A stretch of DNA of 64,000 nt from assembly GCA_030848705.1 (NCBI GenBank), contig CM061238.1, positions 50,011,133 to 50,075,132 on the forward strand. Direction: 5' to 3'. Position 1 is the stretch's first letter. Every line of letters begins with the position of its first letter. The notes beneath the pieces are model-generated. The model ran no database searches, was not told where the DNA came from, and worked only from the letters and a program-made list of their open reading frames with translations. This DNA is from Heracleum sosnowskyi (taxonomy: Eukaryota; Streptophyta; Magnoliopsida; Apiales; Apiaceae). Made by a program: the position numbers and the translations under genes. Positions 30,333-43,591 of this stretch are shown here, one piece after another.

Positions 30333-33300
30333 ATGCGCTGTCGATTAAGAGTAGTCGCCGATGGAAAAATGACTTGGGCTGAAGTTCCTTCAGAATATTG
30401 GGCGAAGGTGTTGGAGAAAGATGAAGAAGTTCTGGTGATTGACGAACCAGTTATGCCAGTTGGGACTGAAATACCTAATTATGGGGGTACACTTCTCTTT
30501 CTCTACTTTGTTTTCATCGTGCATGCATGAGTTTGTACTTATTTTAATGTTTGTACTTAGTTTAAGGTTTGTATGGTTTTGTGATGTATATACAATGTTG
30601 TAGTGCTCTGTGGTCCCTATTGTGTTTATCACTGTCTCCGTTTAAGAATTATGCTCTAGATTTACTGTCAATATGTTACTTGGTTTTTTCTTTAAATTTG
30701 TTACCTACTGTAAGTGTATTGAGGGGTATGTATATGTATGTTGCAGCATCCTCCAAATATTTTACAATTAAAGTGCATCAATATGTTACTTGGTTTTTTC
30801 TTTAAATTTGTTACCTACTGTAAGTGAATGTATATGTATGTTGCAGCATCCTCCAAATATTTTACAATTAAAGTGCATCATGGTGGAGATTTTAATGATG
30901 ATCTTAATGGTTACCATGGTGGTGAAATTAGCTACTTTGACATGTGTGCACAATGGCATTTTAATATGTATGACATGGAATCGATGATGATGGAGTTAGG
31001 ACTGGAGTTAGGGAAATTTTGTTTGTGGTTTTGCATTCTGGATATTGAGATAGTTCAAGGATTAATCCCACTTGTTAAGAGTGAAGACGTGGAAACATTA
31101 TCTGACTTCGTATGTTATTCTAGTTATTTGAATTTGTATACCACTGATTCTATGATTGATTTTGGGAGTGATTTCAATGATTTTTCTTTCACTCAATTCG
31201 AAGAGGATGAAAGAATTGAAAGGATAGAACAGATTAGGGAAGAGCATGAATATGGAGATGAAGGTGAGGAATTACCTAAGGAAGATGAGGGGGTAGAAGA
31301 TGATAAACTTAGTTTTGAAGGTGACAGTTCTAATGTGGATTCCAGTGATAGTGAGGTAGACATACTTCCAAAGAAGAAGAAAAGAATCCCTCCTCCAAAT
31401 CCTCCTTATAGGACCAGAAAAAGGGGAAGATATTCAATGTTAAGGGTAAGTTACTTCATTTTTTGTAGCATTCTTCTACTATTAACTCTGTTTTTACTTG
31501 TTGTGCTATATCCTTACAATTCACCTATTGTTATAATAGGGACTATTCAAAAATACTGAAGATACACCTATTGTGTTGGATGACACTGGTCCTGATGCAA
31601 GCCAACCTAGCCAAGAAGAAGTAGATGGCAAAGGAAAATGTAAGGTGAAGCCTAAGAATATTAAGCCAAGAAAGATAGTTAAGAAGAATTATGAGAAGGG
31701 TGGTACTTCAAGATCACATGAAAGTGATGGAGAAAATGAAGAAAAACATGTAGAGGTGCAAGTTGATCCAGTTGATGATACAGAACAACATGACCAAGTT
31801 GATCCAGTTGAAGATACAAAACATGAAGAAGACCATCAAGAAGACCTGTTTGAGGACATAGTACAAAAGACTGGAGATTCTAGTTCAGAAGACGGCTACA
31901 ATAGTGATGATGAACGGATGGCAATGTCTTCATGTGATGAAGAAGAGTTCCAGTTTCCTGAATTCAATGAAATGACAAGTATGGATGATCCTCATTTTGA
32001 ACTTGGAATGCTATTTACCAGTGGTCAGGCATTTAGAACTACAGTAAGAAAGCATGCTATTGTGCATCAGAGACCTATAAGATTAAATAAAAACTTGGCA
32101 GACAAAATTAAATGGATATGCACTGATGGTTGTGAATGAAAATGCTATGGCATAAAACAACAAAGATCAGAGTCAATTCAAATAAAGACATATCAAAGGC
32201 AACACACCTGCAATCCAACATGGGAACAGAAGTGTGTGAATTCTACATGGATATCTAATCAATATGAAGATGAAATCAGAATGAATCCCACCTGGCCAAC
32301 ACAAGCATTTCATTCTAGAGTTGTGAATGACTTGAAGTGCAAAATTTCCTTATCCATGATCTATAGAGCATTGAAGAAGGCAAAAAAAACTTTCTTGGGA
32401 AACATGAAATGGAGTATGCCAAGGTGTTTGCATATGCAAATGAAATTAAAAGGCAAATGTCTACCTCAACTGTAAAGATAATGTCTGAGCAGGCTGGACT
32501 AGGCATGACTGCAATGAGATTTAAGAGATGTTATATTTATCATGGTCCACTAAAAGAAGGCTTTGTTGATGGTTGCAGACCCGTAATAGGGTTAGATGGA
32601 TTCCATCTAAAGGGTCCCCTAGGTGGTATTCTATTAACAGCAGTTGCAACTGATCCCAATGATGGGATGTATCCCATTGCTTGGGCACAGGTAGAGGCTG
32701 AAAACAATGACAGTTGGGAGTGGTTTATCAGGTTGCTGAAGGATGACTTAAGAATGGAGAACCCAGGGTCTTATACATTCATATCATATAGGCAGAAAGG
32801 ACGAGTCAATGCATTGGAGTCACTAGTACCTGAAGCTGAGTTAAGGTTTTGTGTAATGCATCTTTACAAGAATCTTTGGAAGGATCACAAGGGCATAAGT
32901 GTGAGAAGATTACTATGGAGTGCTGCTAAATCCACAACTGAGTATCACTACAAGATGAATATGGATGCATTGAAAAAGGTATAACTTTTAACTTTACCAT
33001 ATGTTTAGTAAATATAATTATACATATGATTGAATTACTTATAACTGATCCCATTTCAGCTTGCACCAATGGCATATGATTGGTTGGCAGCTAAGCCAAA
33101 GTCCCAATGAAGCAGATCTTCTTTTAGAGAAACCTGCAAAAGTGACATGTTTGTCAATAATAATTGTGAGGTTTTCAACCATGCTATTAACAAGTTCAGA
33201 GAAATGGGCATAGTGACAATGATGAAGTCTATTATTCAGAACACTTGCATGGAAAGAATCTACAAAAGGTTGACTAGAATGAAGCAAAAAGATACATTTT

Positions 33301-34407
33301 TTTGTAACAAACCTCTGAAGAAGCTACACAAGTATATTCTCCACTCTTAATTTTATTATGCACATTTTCATCATCTGTTATATGTGTTTTTGATCATGTG
33401 ATTTTCCATATGTTCTTACTAGGGCAATGGAAATGTCTGTTAGGGCTAGACCATCTTGGAATGGTGGGAATAAATACCTCGTCACTATGACTGATGGAGG
33501 TCATCAAATAGTATGTGACTTACAAAATCACACATGTGCATGTAGGAAATGGCAATTGACAGGTATACCCTGTTTTCATGCTTGCGCTTGCATTTTCTTT
33601 CAAAAACAAAGTCCTTTAGATTATATGCATGAGTGCCACAAGAAGGAGTGGTATTTGAGGGTCTACAGTCATTTACTTGAACCTTTGAATGGAGAGGAGT
33701 TTTGGGAGGAAACAAATGAGACACCTATATTACCACCACTGTCAAGAATTGCTCCAGGAAGGCCTAAGAAAAAAAAAGACAAAACTAATGACATTGTTGA
33801 AAAAAGAGCTAGTGATCCTACTATGATGAAGAGGACTCGTACTTCTCTTAAATGTGGTTGGTGTAATGAATGGGGACACAACACTAGAACATGCAATTCA
33901 AAGGTATGACCATCTAAACTGTTTTACTTTTGTCATTCACATCTATTCAATTTTAATTGACTATAATTAATCTATTTTTAGAGAGTTGACCAAGAAAATA
34001 AGTTAAAAGAAGAGGGATTACATCCAGATGAAGGGAACTTCTAAAGTGAGGACTTGCACTAAATGTAAGCAGGTGGGACACAATAAGAAAACCTACAAAA
34101 ATGAAAGTGTTGACACAAACAATGGAAAAAAACAACATGTGACAAGAAGAATGGGAAGAAACCAAATGTCAAACCTCCAGTCCAGCAACCAAATGTCAAG
34201 AGCAGTCCAGTTAAGCATGTTTTGAGATCCAGTTCTGCTATTGCAACTCATGGAGGTATCATAAGGCCCTTCAAGCCACCAACTCAGAAAAAGGGACCAA
34301 ATTGCATGGATGTTGAAGCAGTTGAGGGGCAGAAGTTCACATCTCTCAAGAATTTGCAAGCAACTAGGTCAATGATGCAGAAAAATATGGGCAAAAGAAA
34401 GGACTGA
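30333..34407 (+). pseudogene. MULE (MuDR-type) transposase gene, inactivated
   Basis: Remains of a multi-exon transposase. A first short exon (30333-30485, MRCRLRVVADGK) is possible. After the acceptor near 30846 comes a PB1-like N-terminal domain (FTIKVHHGGDF), an acidic region, and an intron (31446-31539). The MuDR DNA-binding domain (LGMLFTSGQAFRTTVRKHA) is next, then the MULE transposase core at about 32409-32980 (Asp at 32595-32597 in GLDGFHLKG). An intron (32981-33059) follows, then a SWIM zinc finger (CACRKW...CFHAC near 33535-33590) and a CCHC knuckle CGWCNEWGHNTRTC. Damage: TGA at 32137-32139 and 33108-33110 where Trp is expected, a frameshift near 32390, and Tyr at 32787-32789 where the family has the second catalytic Asp (SDxQKG). 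Confidence 0.85.
30667..30877 (+). repeat. Tandem duplication (about 100-110 bp) spanning the MULE exon-2 acceptor
   Basis: The stretch from TCAATATGTTACTTGG to AATTAAAGTGCA occurs twice in a row (30667-30776 and 30778-30877), differing mainly by a short deletion. Each copy carries its own TATGTTGCAG acceptor. Confidence 0.85.
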
Positions 34408-34745
34408 TAACTCTTGTTTTACTCAGTTTTTAGACCTTATAACTTATGTTATGTTTGGCTTTTGATTTTCTGAGTTTGTTGGGATGGTATTACATGTTTT
34501 TCACCAACAAAGAATTCATCAGTTATTGCCTTTTGGTACTGCAATTCTTGTTTTACTTCCTTCTGTGGAGTTGAATGCTACTGATACAAACCATTACAAC
34601 TGATACAATTAGGATTTGTCATTACTTCAACAACCAACTACAATAACATTCATTTAAACCATTACAACTGATACAATTAGGATTTTAGATCGTTCAGACA
34701 ACACATAAGCAAACAGGATGAAAAACCAAGTCAACAACAACATAA
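34408..34745. other. Region downstream of the MULE gene
   Basis: AT-rich and non-coding. It contains a short duplication of the form CCATTACAACTGATACAATT at about 34592 and 34659. Confidence 0.4.
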
Positions 34746-35069
34746 TCATGGCTTTGCTACAACTCCTTTTTTTGTAATTTCATCCACCAAAATGTTTTCA
34801 TCCATAGCAGTGCTTTCACCCATTATAGTGCTTTTATTGAGAACAGTGTTGGTAATCATTTGTGTTTGTTGAGCATTTTTAAGTTCTGCTTCAAGCCGAT
34901 TCATCCTTCGTATGAGACCGGGAATTATTACTCAAGCTTTATCGCATAAAGCAGTTGAAAAATCCGTATTTTCGAAAGGGGCAAGCCAGAAAACGATGCC
35001 CGGCATTTGCTGATATGCACGCGATTTGTTGAACTAACCACACACACCACAGTAACACTTTACAGCCAT
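34746..35069 (-). pseudogene. GRF-type zinc-finger protein remnant
   Basis: On the minus strand an ATG at 35067-35069 opens with MAVKCYCG, followed in shifted frame by ANAGHRFLACPFRKYGF, which matches the NPGRRFxxCP core of plant GRF zinc fingers. A tail typical of these small proteins comes next: MNRLEAELKNAQ (a coiled segment) ending in GVVAKP-stop at 34746-34748. Frame changes and stops (for example TAG soon after the start, TAA in the middle) make it a pseudogene. Such genes often lie beside MULE transposases in plants. Confidence 0.6.
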
Positions 35070-35700
35070 GACTTTTTCAAAACAAAATTAGGGCAGGAGA
35101 GGTGTATGACACAAGAACAAGAGAGAGAACAAGTTGTATTTATATATTTGTTTCTCAACTTATACGAGAATTCAAAATTCGTTTATACCCTTGAAAAGTT
35201 AACCCTTAACTGTTAAGTTTTAACGATGCTAAATCAAAAGGATGCAAAGTGAATTAAAATTATTAGCTAAGAAATACACTCTATTCTAATTAATAATTTA
35301 GGACCAAGGTGAAAAAGTGAATATACATAAGGGGTGCAAAATACGATTTATTCGAAATTAAACTCATTCCTCATTTCATATTGCGTATTCTTTATATTCC
35401 TCATTTATGAAAAGAAACAATTAATTTACAAAAACTTGAATAAATACCGCACAACAAATGAAATCACTCTGTCTAAAATATTTGAAATTTTACAAACTAA
35501 TGATTTAAACCTGAATTGCAATGACTCAACCTCACAAACATAAATATGAGCGACCCATTTCAAAATTATAATGCACATCACTAAGATTAACACACATTTG
35601 TTCGTCTCATACTTGTAAACAGGTGACTTTGAAATCAAAAATATATAACTTGCTGTAAGCAATCTATTTCTTCCTGTACAATTCCTAAACAAAACATTTC
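35070..35700. other. Intergenic between GRF remnant and choline kinase 3' end
   Basis: AT-rich with no supported gene; short ORFs on both strands lack family features. Confidence 0.5.
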
Positions 35701-35709
35701 AATTTCAAA

Positions 35710-35715
35710 TTTATT
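35710..35715 (-). terminator. Candidate polyadenylation signal of the choline kinase gene
   Basis: AATAAA on the minus strand, about 75 bp after the stop codon (35789-35791). Confidence 0.45.
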
Positions 35716-35788
35716 TTGGTCACTCAAGCTATGCTTGTAAGTGTCTGGCACCTTCTCCCCTGCCTTCGTAACAAAAGACAGCTCGGTC

Positions 35789-38700
35789 CTATGCCTTCTC
35801 TGTACCTGTTAGGAAACCATCGATTATTTCAGAAACAAAATGGAATCCTGAACAGGAAAAAGATGTGCCCAAAATATAACTGTGAATGGGACGTTTTAGG
35901 TTGAAACATTATATGTTAAAGCAAAATAACTGTAAAAGTCTGCAAAATCATGTTTGTAAACCACACCTTTTCAAGTGAATATTGAACTTATATAATTAAA
36001 AGAAAAATCTAATCAACTGAGAAGAGGGAGGGGAATCATAAAATGCCAATTACTTATTACAATTACATTGTTGCAGTAAGACTATGCAATATGATCAAGG
36101 ACACACTATTACCTTGCGTGCCACTAGCGGTAGGAAATCCCAAGAGTTCAGGCTTCCTTAACCAGTACTGTTGAAATCGTTGTCTAGCATACTCCTTATA
36201 GTCGAAGTCAATTTCATTAACAAGCTCCTGAAACAAAAAAAAAAATTACATTACATATTGCGAGTTCTCAAAAATATCACAATGCTACATGCATTTTACC
36301 TAACACAGCGATACATAATTAGGCATCTGCAGATCATAGATATAGACCTTGTTGATATTTATGCATCATGTAGACATTTAGTCGAAGTGCAACACAGAAT
36401 AATTAGTCATATATAAGAGTGAAAAATTGAAGTATCCTATACCTCCCCCAAAACTGATATGCAGTACCATATTTGTAAGTACAATAGAGTACATAAAATT
36501 AAAAACCTACACTGACAAAGAAAACTCGCTAGCAAGAATTTCTACCAAAAACACATAGGAAAATAGGAAAAACGTGTCCTGTCCAAAAAATGTCTAAAAG
36601 GGATACAGTTTCCTTAGTCATCGAGCGATTTCTTTCTTTGTGCTATCCAGAATCCATCCCAAGCATAGTGGCTGAATTCCACCCGTTTCTATGTTTTCTT
36701 ATATAGGTACTTCTCTTAGCACCTAACTGCAGCAACTTATTCCATTGTCTCTTAGCATACCAAAAATTGGGAAACACGACTCCTGAATAACCTTTCATAC
36801 AGTTATAAAATGAACATAAAGTCTCTTTCTTGGTATCCAATAAGTTCTTTTTGCTTAGAGTAACTTTTATAGTTTTATGAGAAAGATATAGAGGTTAAAG
36901 GGGGAAGATAATCTTCGACTTCATATCAGTAACAGCTAAATAAAGAAATAATAATAATCCTCTGACAGACTCCAAATTCTTGTCCCAACCAAATACTAAT
37001 ACTTCTGTGGCAGCACCAAGAACAGAAGATTATGTATGCAGCTCTTAGACAGGAGATCCTATTAAATTTCAGATGACGCATTGAAGATAACCACAAAAGT
37101 TGTGGGAGTTCCTATACTTTAGATACCGCAAAATATACATACTTCCAGCAGAGTAACTACCCATAAAGCTACTAATATGGAACCTGGAGAAATTTTCAAA
37201 GAACTTGAGCACATCCCTGAATACTCCCCCTCCCCCTCCCCCTCCAAGATTATGCAGCTCTAAATTTCATATGACGCAGTGACCATAACCACAAAAGTTT
37301 TGGGAGTTCCTATGCTTAGATACCAACAAATATACATACTGGCAGCATAGTAACTACCCATACAGCTCCTAATATGGAACCTGGAGAAATTTTCAAAGAA
37401 CTTGAGCACATCCCAGTACAATAAAACAGGTCCAAGGTTACAAAGAAAATGAAAAAGTAAATGTTCCATCATTGTGAATAAGCAACTCTACATAGATATT
37501 TCTACCTCTAAACGAAACCTCAATATACTTCCCAGGACTTCACACTACATATTTCATTGCCACTAATCATTTCATGCTTCAATAAATTCAGTTACAAGAT
37601 TTTCAAATAAGAACAAAAAACTCAATTTAGTCCAGTCTAGTAACATAAGCCACCTGTCTGAGACTCTTGAGGAATTTATGATTTCTGAAACTAAATGTTA
37701 AGACTTTACTCTTTAGTAGATGGATATGGTGAAAATTACCGATATTAATCCCCATAATCCCCAAAACAGATGACTCGCAAGAGTATACTTCTCGACTTCT
37801 TGCACTAAGCGTTCCATTTCAGAATCACTGGGCTCTTTACCTGCATAGTAATAAGAATTGTCAGGCCTAAAAAACTTATACAGTCCAGGCTCTTTGTTGT
37901 ATGTGTCTGAAAATTTGGTTGGAAGCACTACACTATTTTACTTTGATGTGACACATGTTTAATCAGAAGCAGACACACGAGGTAGCTAGGACAACAACAT
38001 TTTTGTTTTGCTTTTATTTTGACAAGTAAATCTTGTCAATTGAGGACTTACAGATGCCGAATTTCTAAAAGTTAAAAAGTTACCTCTTTCACTTTTCCAA
38101 CAATATTTCATAAACTAAACTCTTTAACTATATATGCTCTTTCTTTTTTTCAAGTCACTACATATGTTCTTACCTGAACAACTCAGATATACCTGCAGAA
38201 ATCTTTTACGCTCATCATAACCTGAAATAATATAACATTCAAAATGCTCAGTAAAATTTGAGGTTCATAATACAACATTAAGCTATAAACTACAATTTGG
38301 ATGTGTCGATGTGGTTTGAACTTCAAACATAACAACGAAACTCACCCACCTGGATATTTACTATAGTCCATAAGATGAGGTGTCTCTGTATGATAGTCAG
38401 CAGCCATCTCACAGAAGTGGTTTGCAATATCAAAGGCAATGGGGTTGTAACAAGCATACTCGTAGTCCTACAATAAAATACAAATTAAAAAGAAAACAAC
38501 AATACATAATTTAGAGAAGCAATTGCATTACCAGAAGATGGTATACTAAAGAGATGAAGTTCACATAATGCAACATACATCAACCTAATCAGAAATTAAT
38601 TTGATTATTTTATTTTACTTCCGAGACGGTTGACAGGTTGTCTTCATTATAACTGTTCTGCATTTCAATGCAGGAGCTTAATTTAGAAGTAGAAATCTCA

Positions 38701-41700
38701 CAAGTAAAGTCCAGGGATATTTCTCAGGAAAGGGAGAAGAAAATGAAGGCAACCAAGTCAAGCAAAAGAGTAACCACCTATGAACGACAAAAGGGTCGTG
38801 ATATTGATCCTCTCGAAGATTCATAAAGTTATCTTTTAATACAAGATCCAATAATTAGGTGACCTATGAACTATACCAAGGCCTTGTTTGACAAAACCGA
38901 ATGAAAAAAACTCAACGATTGATATATCCTAATAAAAAATTTGCTGATTGAAACATCTTGTTATTTAATATATACATGAAAAAAAATCTAATCGACTCTA
39001 AATTAACATTTGTGTCCTAAAACAGTTGAGCCTCCAATAGCAAGAAATATGACTCAAAGAAATAAAAGGGTTACATGTTTTTTTCTGAAATAACCTAATT
39101 ATCTAATTCAAATTAGTTATACATAATTAACTAACTATACATCAAATAAATCAAACAATAATAAACAAAACAAACTAATCTACAAATAATTTTATAATAT
39201 TAAGTGACACATAAATTAAATTAACTATAGTGAAGGATTTCTTCATTTAAAGATAATTACTGAACTAGTTGAATCAAAATGTATATTTGTCCATAAAAAG
39301 TAATGAAATACAAAATATTATCATAACAAATACTTGCTAAATGTAATCATATGACAGACTATTAATGATAATATTCGTTTTTAATAATAAATTAAATAAT
39401 TTTAACTAACATTGCTCCCGAGTTTTAAATAGGGAAGAAAGCAAATGAAGGGTAAGTAAAATGATTTCAATTTCCCTCATGTTTGTGCTCCAGAGTTTTT
39501 AATTGGGGACGGAAGCAAGTGAAGATGAATACAAATTATGCATACTTTCACTCCAAAAATGGGATGAAAGTACTTTACTTCCTCAACACTTTCTTTCCTC
39601 AGTTTCAAAAACTTAGAAGCAGGGAGAGTGATATTTAAAATACTTTCAAAAGGTAGTGTACATTATGTTTGAAAAAATATAGGTTTTAGTGTCATGTTGC
39701 AACTTGCAAGGATAAAAAAGAAAAACAAATCACTCAGCATGGAAGCTGACCGAATAAGGCAGACCTTAGTCACTTAAAAAGTGAGTTATGCTCGCATTCA
39801 GTATATTTGATAACATTTTTAACACTTAAAAAGTGAGTTATGCTCGCATTCAGTATATTTGATAACATTTTTAAAAATTCGAATCTATTAGTCAAAGCAA
39901 AGTAAATCATTAAAAGGTGAATAAGTGTTATCGAACACCCCTTCAAAATTTGTGATTAACAGCTCATTATTCTTTCATCAAATTAGTTTCAAGTATCAAA
40001 TGCTTATAAATTTTTCATTAAATTAGTGTAAAGTATCAACAGCTTTACAGGAAAATTTGTACTATTTCAGAACTTCTGTTGTAATAAGGCGACAAAATCC
40101 AGAACACATTATAGAAATATAGCACACCACACATATGCATTACTGGAAAACCAGATTTTTTCAATTAGTTAATAGATTGCGTTATTAATCATAGAGAACT
40201 ACCAAATAACCAGAGTTAGTACTTACGATCATAGTTATAAAGCTTGTCTCTTCATCTATCATTATGTTACCATACTGCAAGTCATTGTGGCAAAATCCTG
40301 TAGCTTGATCCGAAGAGAGAGCAGTCTCCAGAAAAGATATTTCCTGCTCGATTAGGTTTAAGTCAAAGTCCATAGCTTCTTCAGTTGAAGACATACGTTT
40401 GGCAACACTAAGGTAATTGCTGAATCACAAAAAATCACCATTTAATATTAGAAAAAGATAATAATCTAGGTGACTATTACCACTGAAAACGTTGCAGAAG
40501 ATGATGCTGACTTGAATCCTTTTTACAAAAGGTTCTTACCGCAGTCTGTCCCAAAGTAAGACGGTTTTTGAACCAGGCATATCAAGCTTGTGAAATTCCT
40601 TCATTTTAGTTGCTATAAGGGCAGATGTCTCTGGATCACGCAAATCAACTGCTGATAATGTCTGGAATACCCATAAGAAAGTCATATATACTACTTTTCA
40701 ATGCTTAAGGAACTCAACAATTGCTTGATAATTTCTTAAACTTCATAGATAAACATTCCTCAACCTCTATACTCAAAGAAAATAGTACTCCGTATATCTA
40801 TGGAATTACTAGATGCTCAACAATTTTTGTTTAGAGGTACTTGCAAATTCTATCAGAAAGGGTCAAACCCTGAGCACTCCAGCCCATCAGGCAGCTATGG
40901 AAACCCAATGTTGGCATTTGGATACAATTTATCAGCAGGGTAACCTATGTAAAGTTGATTTATCATTCAAAATTTTAGCAACGGCAATAACCATGACCGA
41001 TGGGATGTATTCCACATAATCACAAGTCATGGCTAAGGAAGTAGTCAAACAGATGCTAAAACAAGACACTTCGAAAATGAAGCCAATTATATCAATTCAC
41101 AGGGAAAAAAATTAACAAGCTTCATATTTCACCAAACAAAGAACAATCATAAAAATTTAGCACACTTTCCACGAGACTTTGCTCTATTGTTTCTTCTGGG
41201 GTATAGTAAGTCGAAATTGCTGTTTACAACCACATATCAGGTTGACAAGAATTTCAATGTTTTTGTTACCCTACTCAATGTGACTTGGGACTTTTTCCAA
41301 GTCTATAGTCCAAAACTACAACACATGCGTACAATATCCATGAACTATTATATATTAAACTAAAAAAAAATAAGTTAGGACCTTTTTAAATCCAAAAATA
41401 CACCATAGATCTCCCTAAAATAAAAAATCTCCAAGCTAACAATCACAATGGTGCAAATATATATATACAGGGAAATGATCAAATACCCTTGCATGAATGA
41501 ACTCCTCAATTCTGCCATTGGAGAACCTGCCCAATAACCTAGGTCCACGACCCATTTTAGACATGAATTCAAATGTCCTGATTTCATTTTCCCTATCAAA
41601 GAAAATTTCTACTCCTTCACCATATATCCTAACCAAAACTTTTCTGGATCTCTCTGTTCTTGTGGGCCACTTAATCTGAAAAACCTGATTTGTCATGGCT

Positions 41701-41831
41701 CCTTTAACCGGAATTACCTGTAACGCATTTGGATCAATTATATCATCCCATCCAGAAGCCAAAGATTGAAGAATATTTGTTGCTTCGGAAGGTAAATTAT
41801 CCTTTTTCTTCTCATTTTCCACAGAACCCAT
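35789..41831 (-). CDS. Choline/ethanolamine kinase, eight coding exons
   Basis: Phosphorylates choline (or ethanolamine) with ATP, the first step of the CDP-choline route to phosphatidylcholine; cytosolic. Exons in sense order: 41831-41487, 40661-40540, 40419-40227, 38467-38350, 38221-38174, 37840-37740, 36227-36113, 35805-35789. All introns are GT-AG, the phases match, and the total is 1059 nt or 352 residues, the usual plant length. Seen motifs: [14 protein letters not shown] and [19 protein letters not shown] (nucleotide-binding N-lobe), the catalytic [15 protein letters not shown] (HxDxxxxN type), [20 protein letters not shown] (metal/choline-binding motif), and [13 protein letters not shown]. 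The start is the ATG in [10 protein letters not shown]; upstream in-frame codons follow no ATG. Choline versus ethanolamine preference cannot be decided here. Intact host gene. Confidence 0.93.
37035..37416. repeat. Diverged duplication in intron 6 of the choline kinase gene
   Basis: A segment of about 160 bp (about 37058-37213) recurs at about 37258-37412 with some 10-15% differences, the two copies separated by a pyrimidine run of CCCCCT units (37223-37244). Confidence 0.8.
39771..39874. repeat. Perfect 52-bp tandem duplication in intron 3
   Basis: 39771-39822 and 39823-39874 are identical, starting CACTTAAAAAGTGAGTTATG. Intron 3 (38468-40226) is otherwise AT-rich and without features. Confidence 0.92.
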
Positions 41832-42439
41832 TTCTAAAGCAGCTACACCCAACCTTTAAATTTCAAGAAAATTGAACATAATTTAAATTAGTACCGACTA
41901 GAATGAAAAGCTTAACTTTAATCAACATATGTCAAGAACTATAAAGATTGAATAAAACTGGTTGATACCCATCTAAGAAATATCAATGAAAACCTTTAAA
42001 AAAAACTTAAGATATAGCCTTTAGAAATTCAAGAATATTAAAACTTGTAGCATTCAACAAATTTCGAAGAAAGCTTCAATCTTTGAAAATTATACATTGG
42101 TTGGTACCATTTAAGACAAAGGCAAAGAAAATCTTTACAGCTTAAGCTTTAGTCTTCAAAATTCAAGAAAATTAAGATTAATAAAAACAAGTACTCATCA
42201 AAGAAATCAAACAAAACCTAATAAAGCTCTAATCTTTGCAACTCAAGATGATTAAAGATTAATAAATTGATTGGTACCCATTTAAGAAAACTCACATTCA
42301 AGAAGATTACATATAAGAAAAATGAATGAAAACACAATAAAGCTCAAATCTTTAATATCTAAAATTCAAGATAAAATTAAATTGCAATACTCATTAATGG
42401 AAAGAAAAGAAGAGCATAAAGATAGAGGTTTTTTGTTAC

Positions 42440-42600
42440 CTAGATGGAGAGAAGAAACGGGTTGGGAAAAGTGGGATGATGGGCTGGAGATATAAAGAGA
42501 TTTGGGTGAGTTTTAAAGAATCTAGATTTAGGGGGAAAGATTTCGAGGAACAAGCACAAATTGTGTTTGTAGAGATGAATGATAGGCGTTGGATGAGAGA
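42440..42600 (-). other. 5' UTR exon of the choline kinase gene (probable)
   Basis: The sense strand is pyrimidine-rich, with CATCTAG|GTAACAAAA as a good splice donor at 42440/42439, and an AT-rich intron extending to just before the ATG at 41831. The exact acceptor (candidates within 41833-41855) and the transcription start are not fixed. Confidence 0.55.
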
Positions 42601-42833
42601 TGCAGTGCGGGAGATGCGGTGCATTGAAAAACAATGACAATAGTCGTGTACTGGTTTAGTGAAGATGAGAGTGAGTGATATGATGACAGGTGGGCTGCTA
42701 ACAACGGTGACTCATAGGAGTTGTCTATTCGCTTGTGAAAATCACAAAGATGCGTCTTTTTCTTCGAATTCATTTGGTAATTGACATCTATTACACTTTT
42801 TCCTTTAAGTTCGTACAAAAATAGTTTTATTCG

Positions 42834-43591
42834 GAGTAAAGTGCACTTTATGTACTCGTATTTTGAGTGTCACACCACTTCAAATATTGAACTTTTAAAA
42901 TTATCATTTGTTATATTGGACTTTTACTTTTTTTTATAAGACGTTGTACTTCCGTTAAGTATGACTAATTATGTTACCTTTTTCAAGGGTATTTCAGTCT
43001 TTTTGTCATCATCTTCTTTCTCAAACTCATTTTCACCATTGTTGAAGCTTTTGAGAAATTAAAAGTTGAATATCTCATTCATTTTTTAACGAAATCAAGT
43101 CATTCAAGTTGCTACATAATCATCTTTTCTTCCTCTACAAATAGATATTGATTTTCACTATCAATATTTTAATTTAGCGAAAACAATTTAAAAGGACATA
43201 ACTTAACAAGCTATACATGAATTGAAGTTTGTTAAATATTATAATTCTTGAAAGTAAATTTTTAATAGTTATAATTGATATCCCATTGTAGAGAAGAAAA
43301 AGACGATTCTATTGCAATTTAAATGAATCTATTTCGTTATAAAATGAATGATAAATTTGAGTTATAAGTTTTTATGAAGATTATCAATGATGAAAATGAG
43401 TTTGAGGAAGAACATGATTGATAAAATGACGAATATACCCCTGAATTTCCTAACGGTGTCAAATAAATTTAACAGAATTACACATATCGTAAAAAAGTTA
43501 GAAGTCCAGTATAGCAAGTGGTAGTTTTAGAAGTTTAGTATCTCAAGTGGTCTGATACCCAAAATGCAAGTACACAAAGTACACTTTACTC
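42834..43591. mobile_element. Mutator-type MITE just upstream of the choline kinase gene
   Basis: Left end GAGTAAAGTGCACTTTATGT and right end (reversed) GAGTAAAGTGTACTTTGTGT, with similarity continuing for roughly 150 bp on each side. The flanks TTTTATT (42825-42831) and TTTTATT (43592-43598) match, giving a 7-bp exact match within the 9-bp duplication expected of Mutator-like elements. There is no coding capacity. It lies about 230 bp beyond the probable 5' UTR exon. Confidence 0.8.

Noticed and set aside
30333..30485. Captured host-gene exon at the start of the MULE
   Set aside because: The 50-residue peptide is open and acidic but I could not recognise a source gene; left as a possible first exon.
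37841..37928. Separate small membrane protein gene from the 71-codon ORF here
   Set aside because: It is choline kinase exon 6 read through the neighbouring intron ends.
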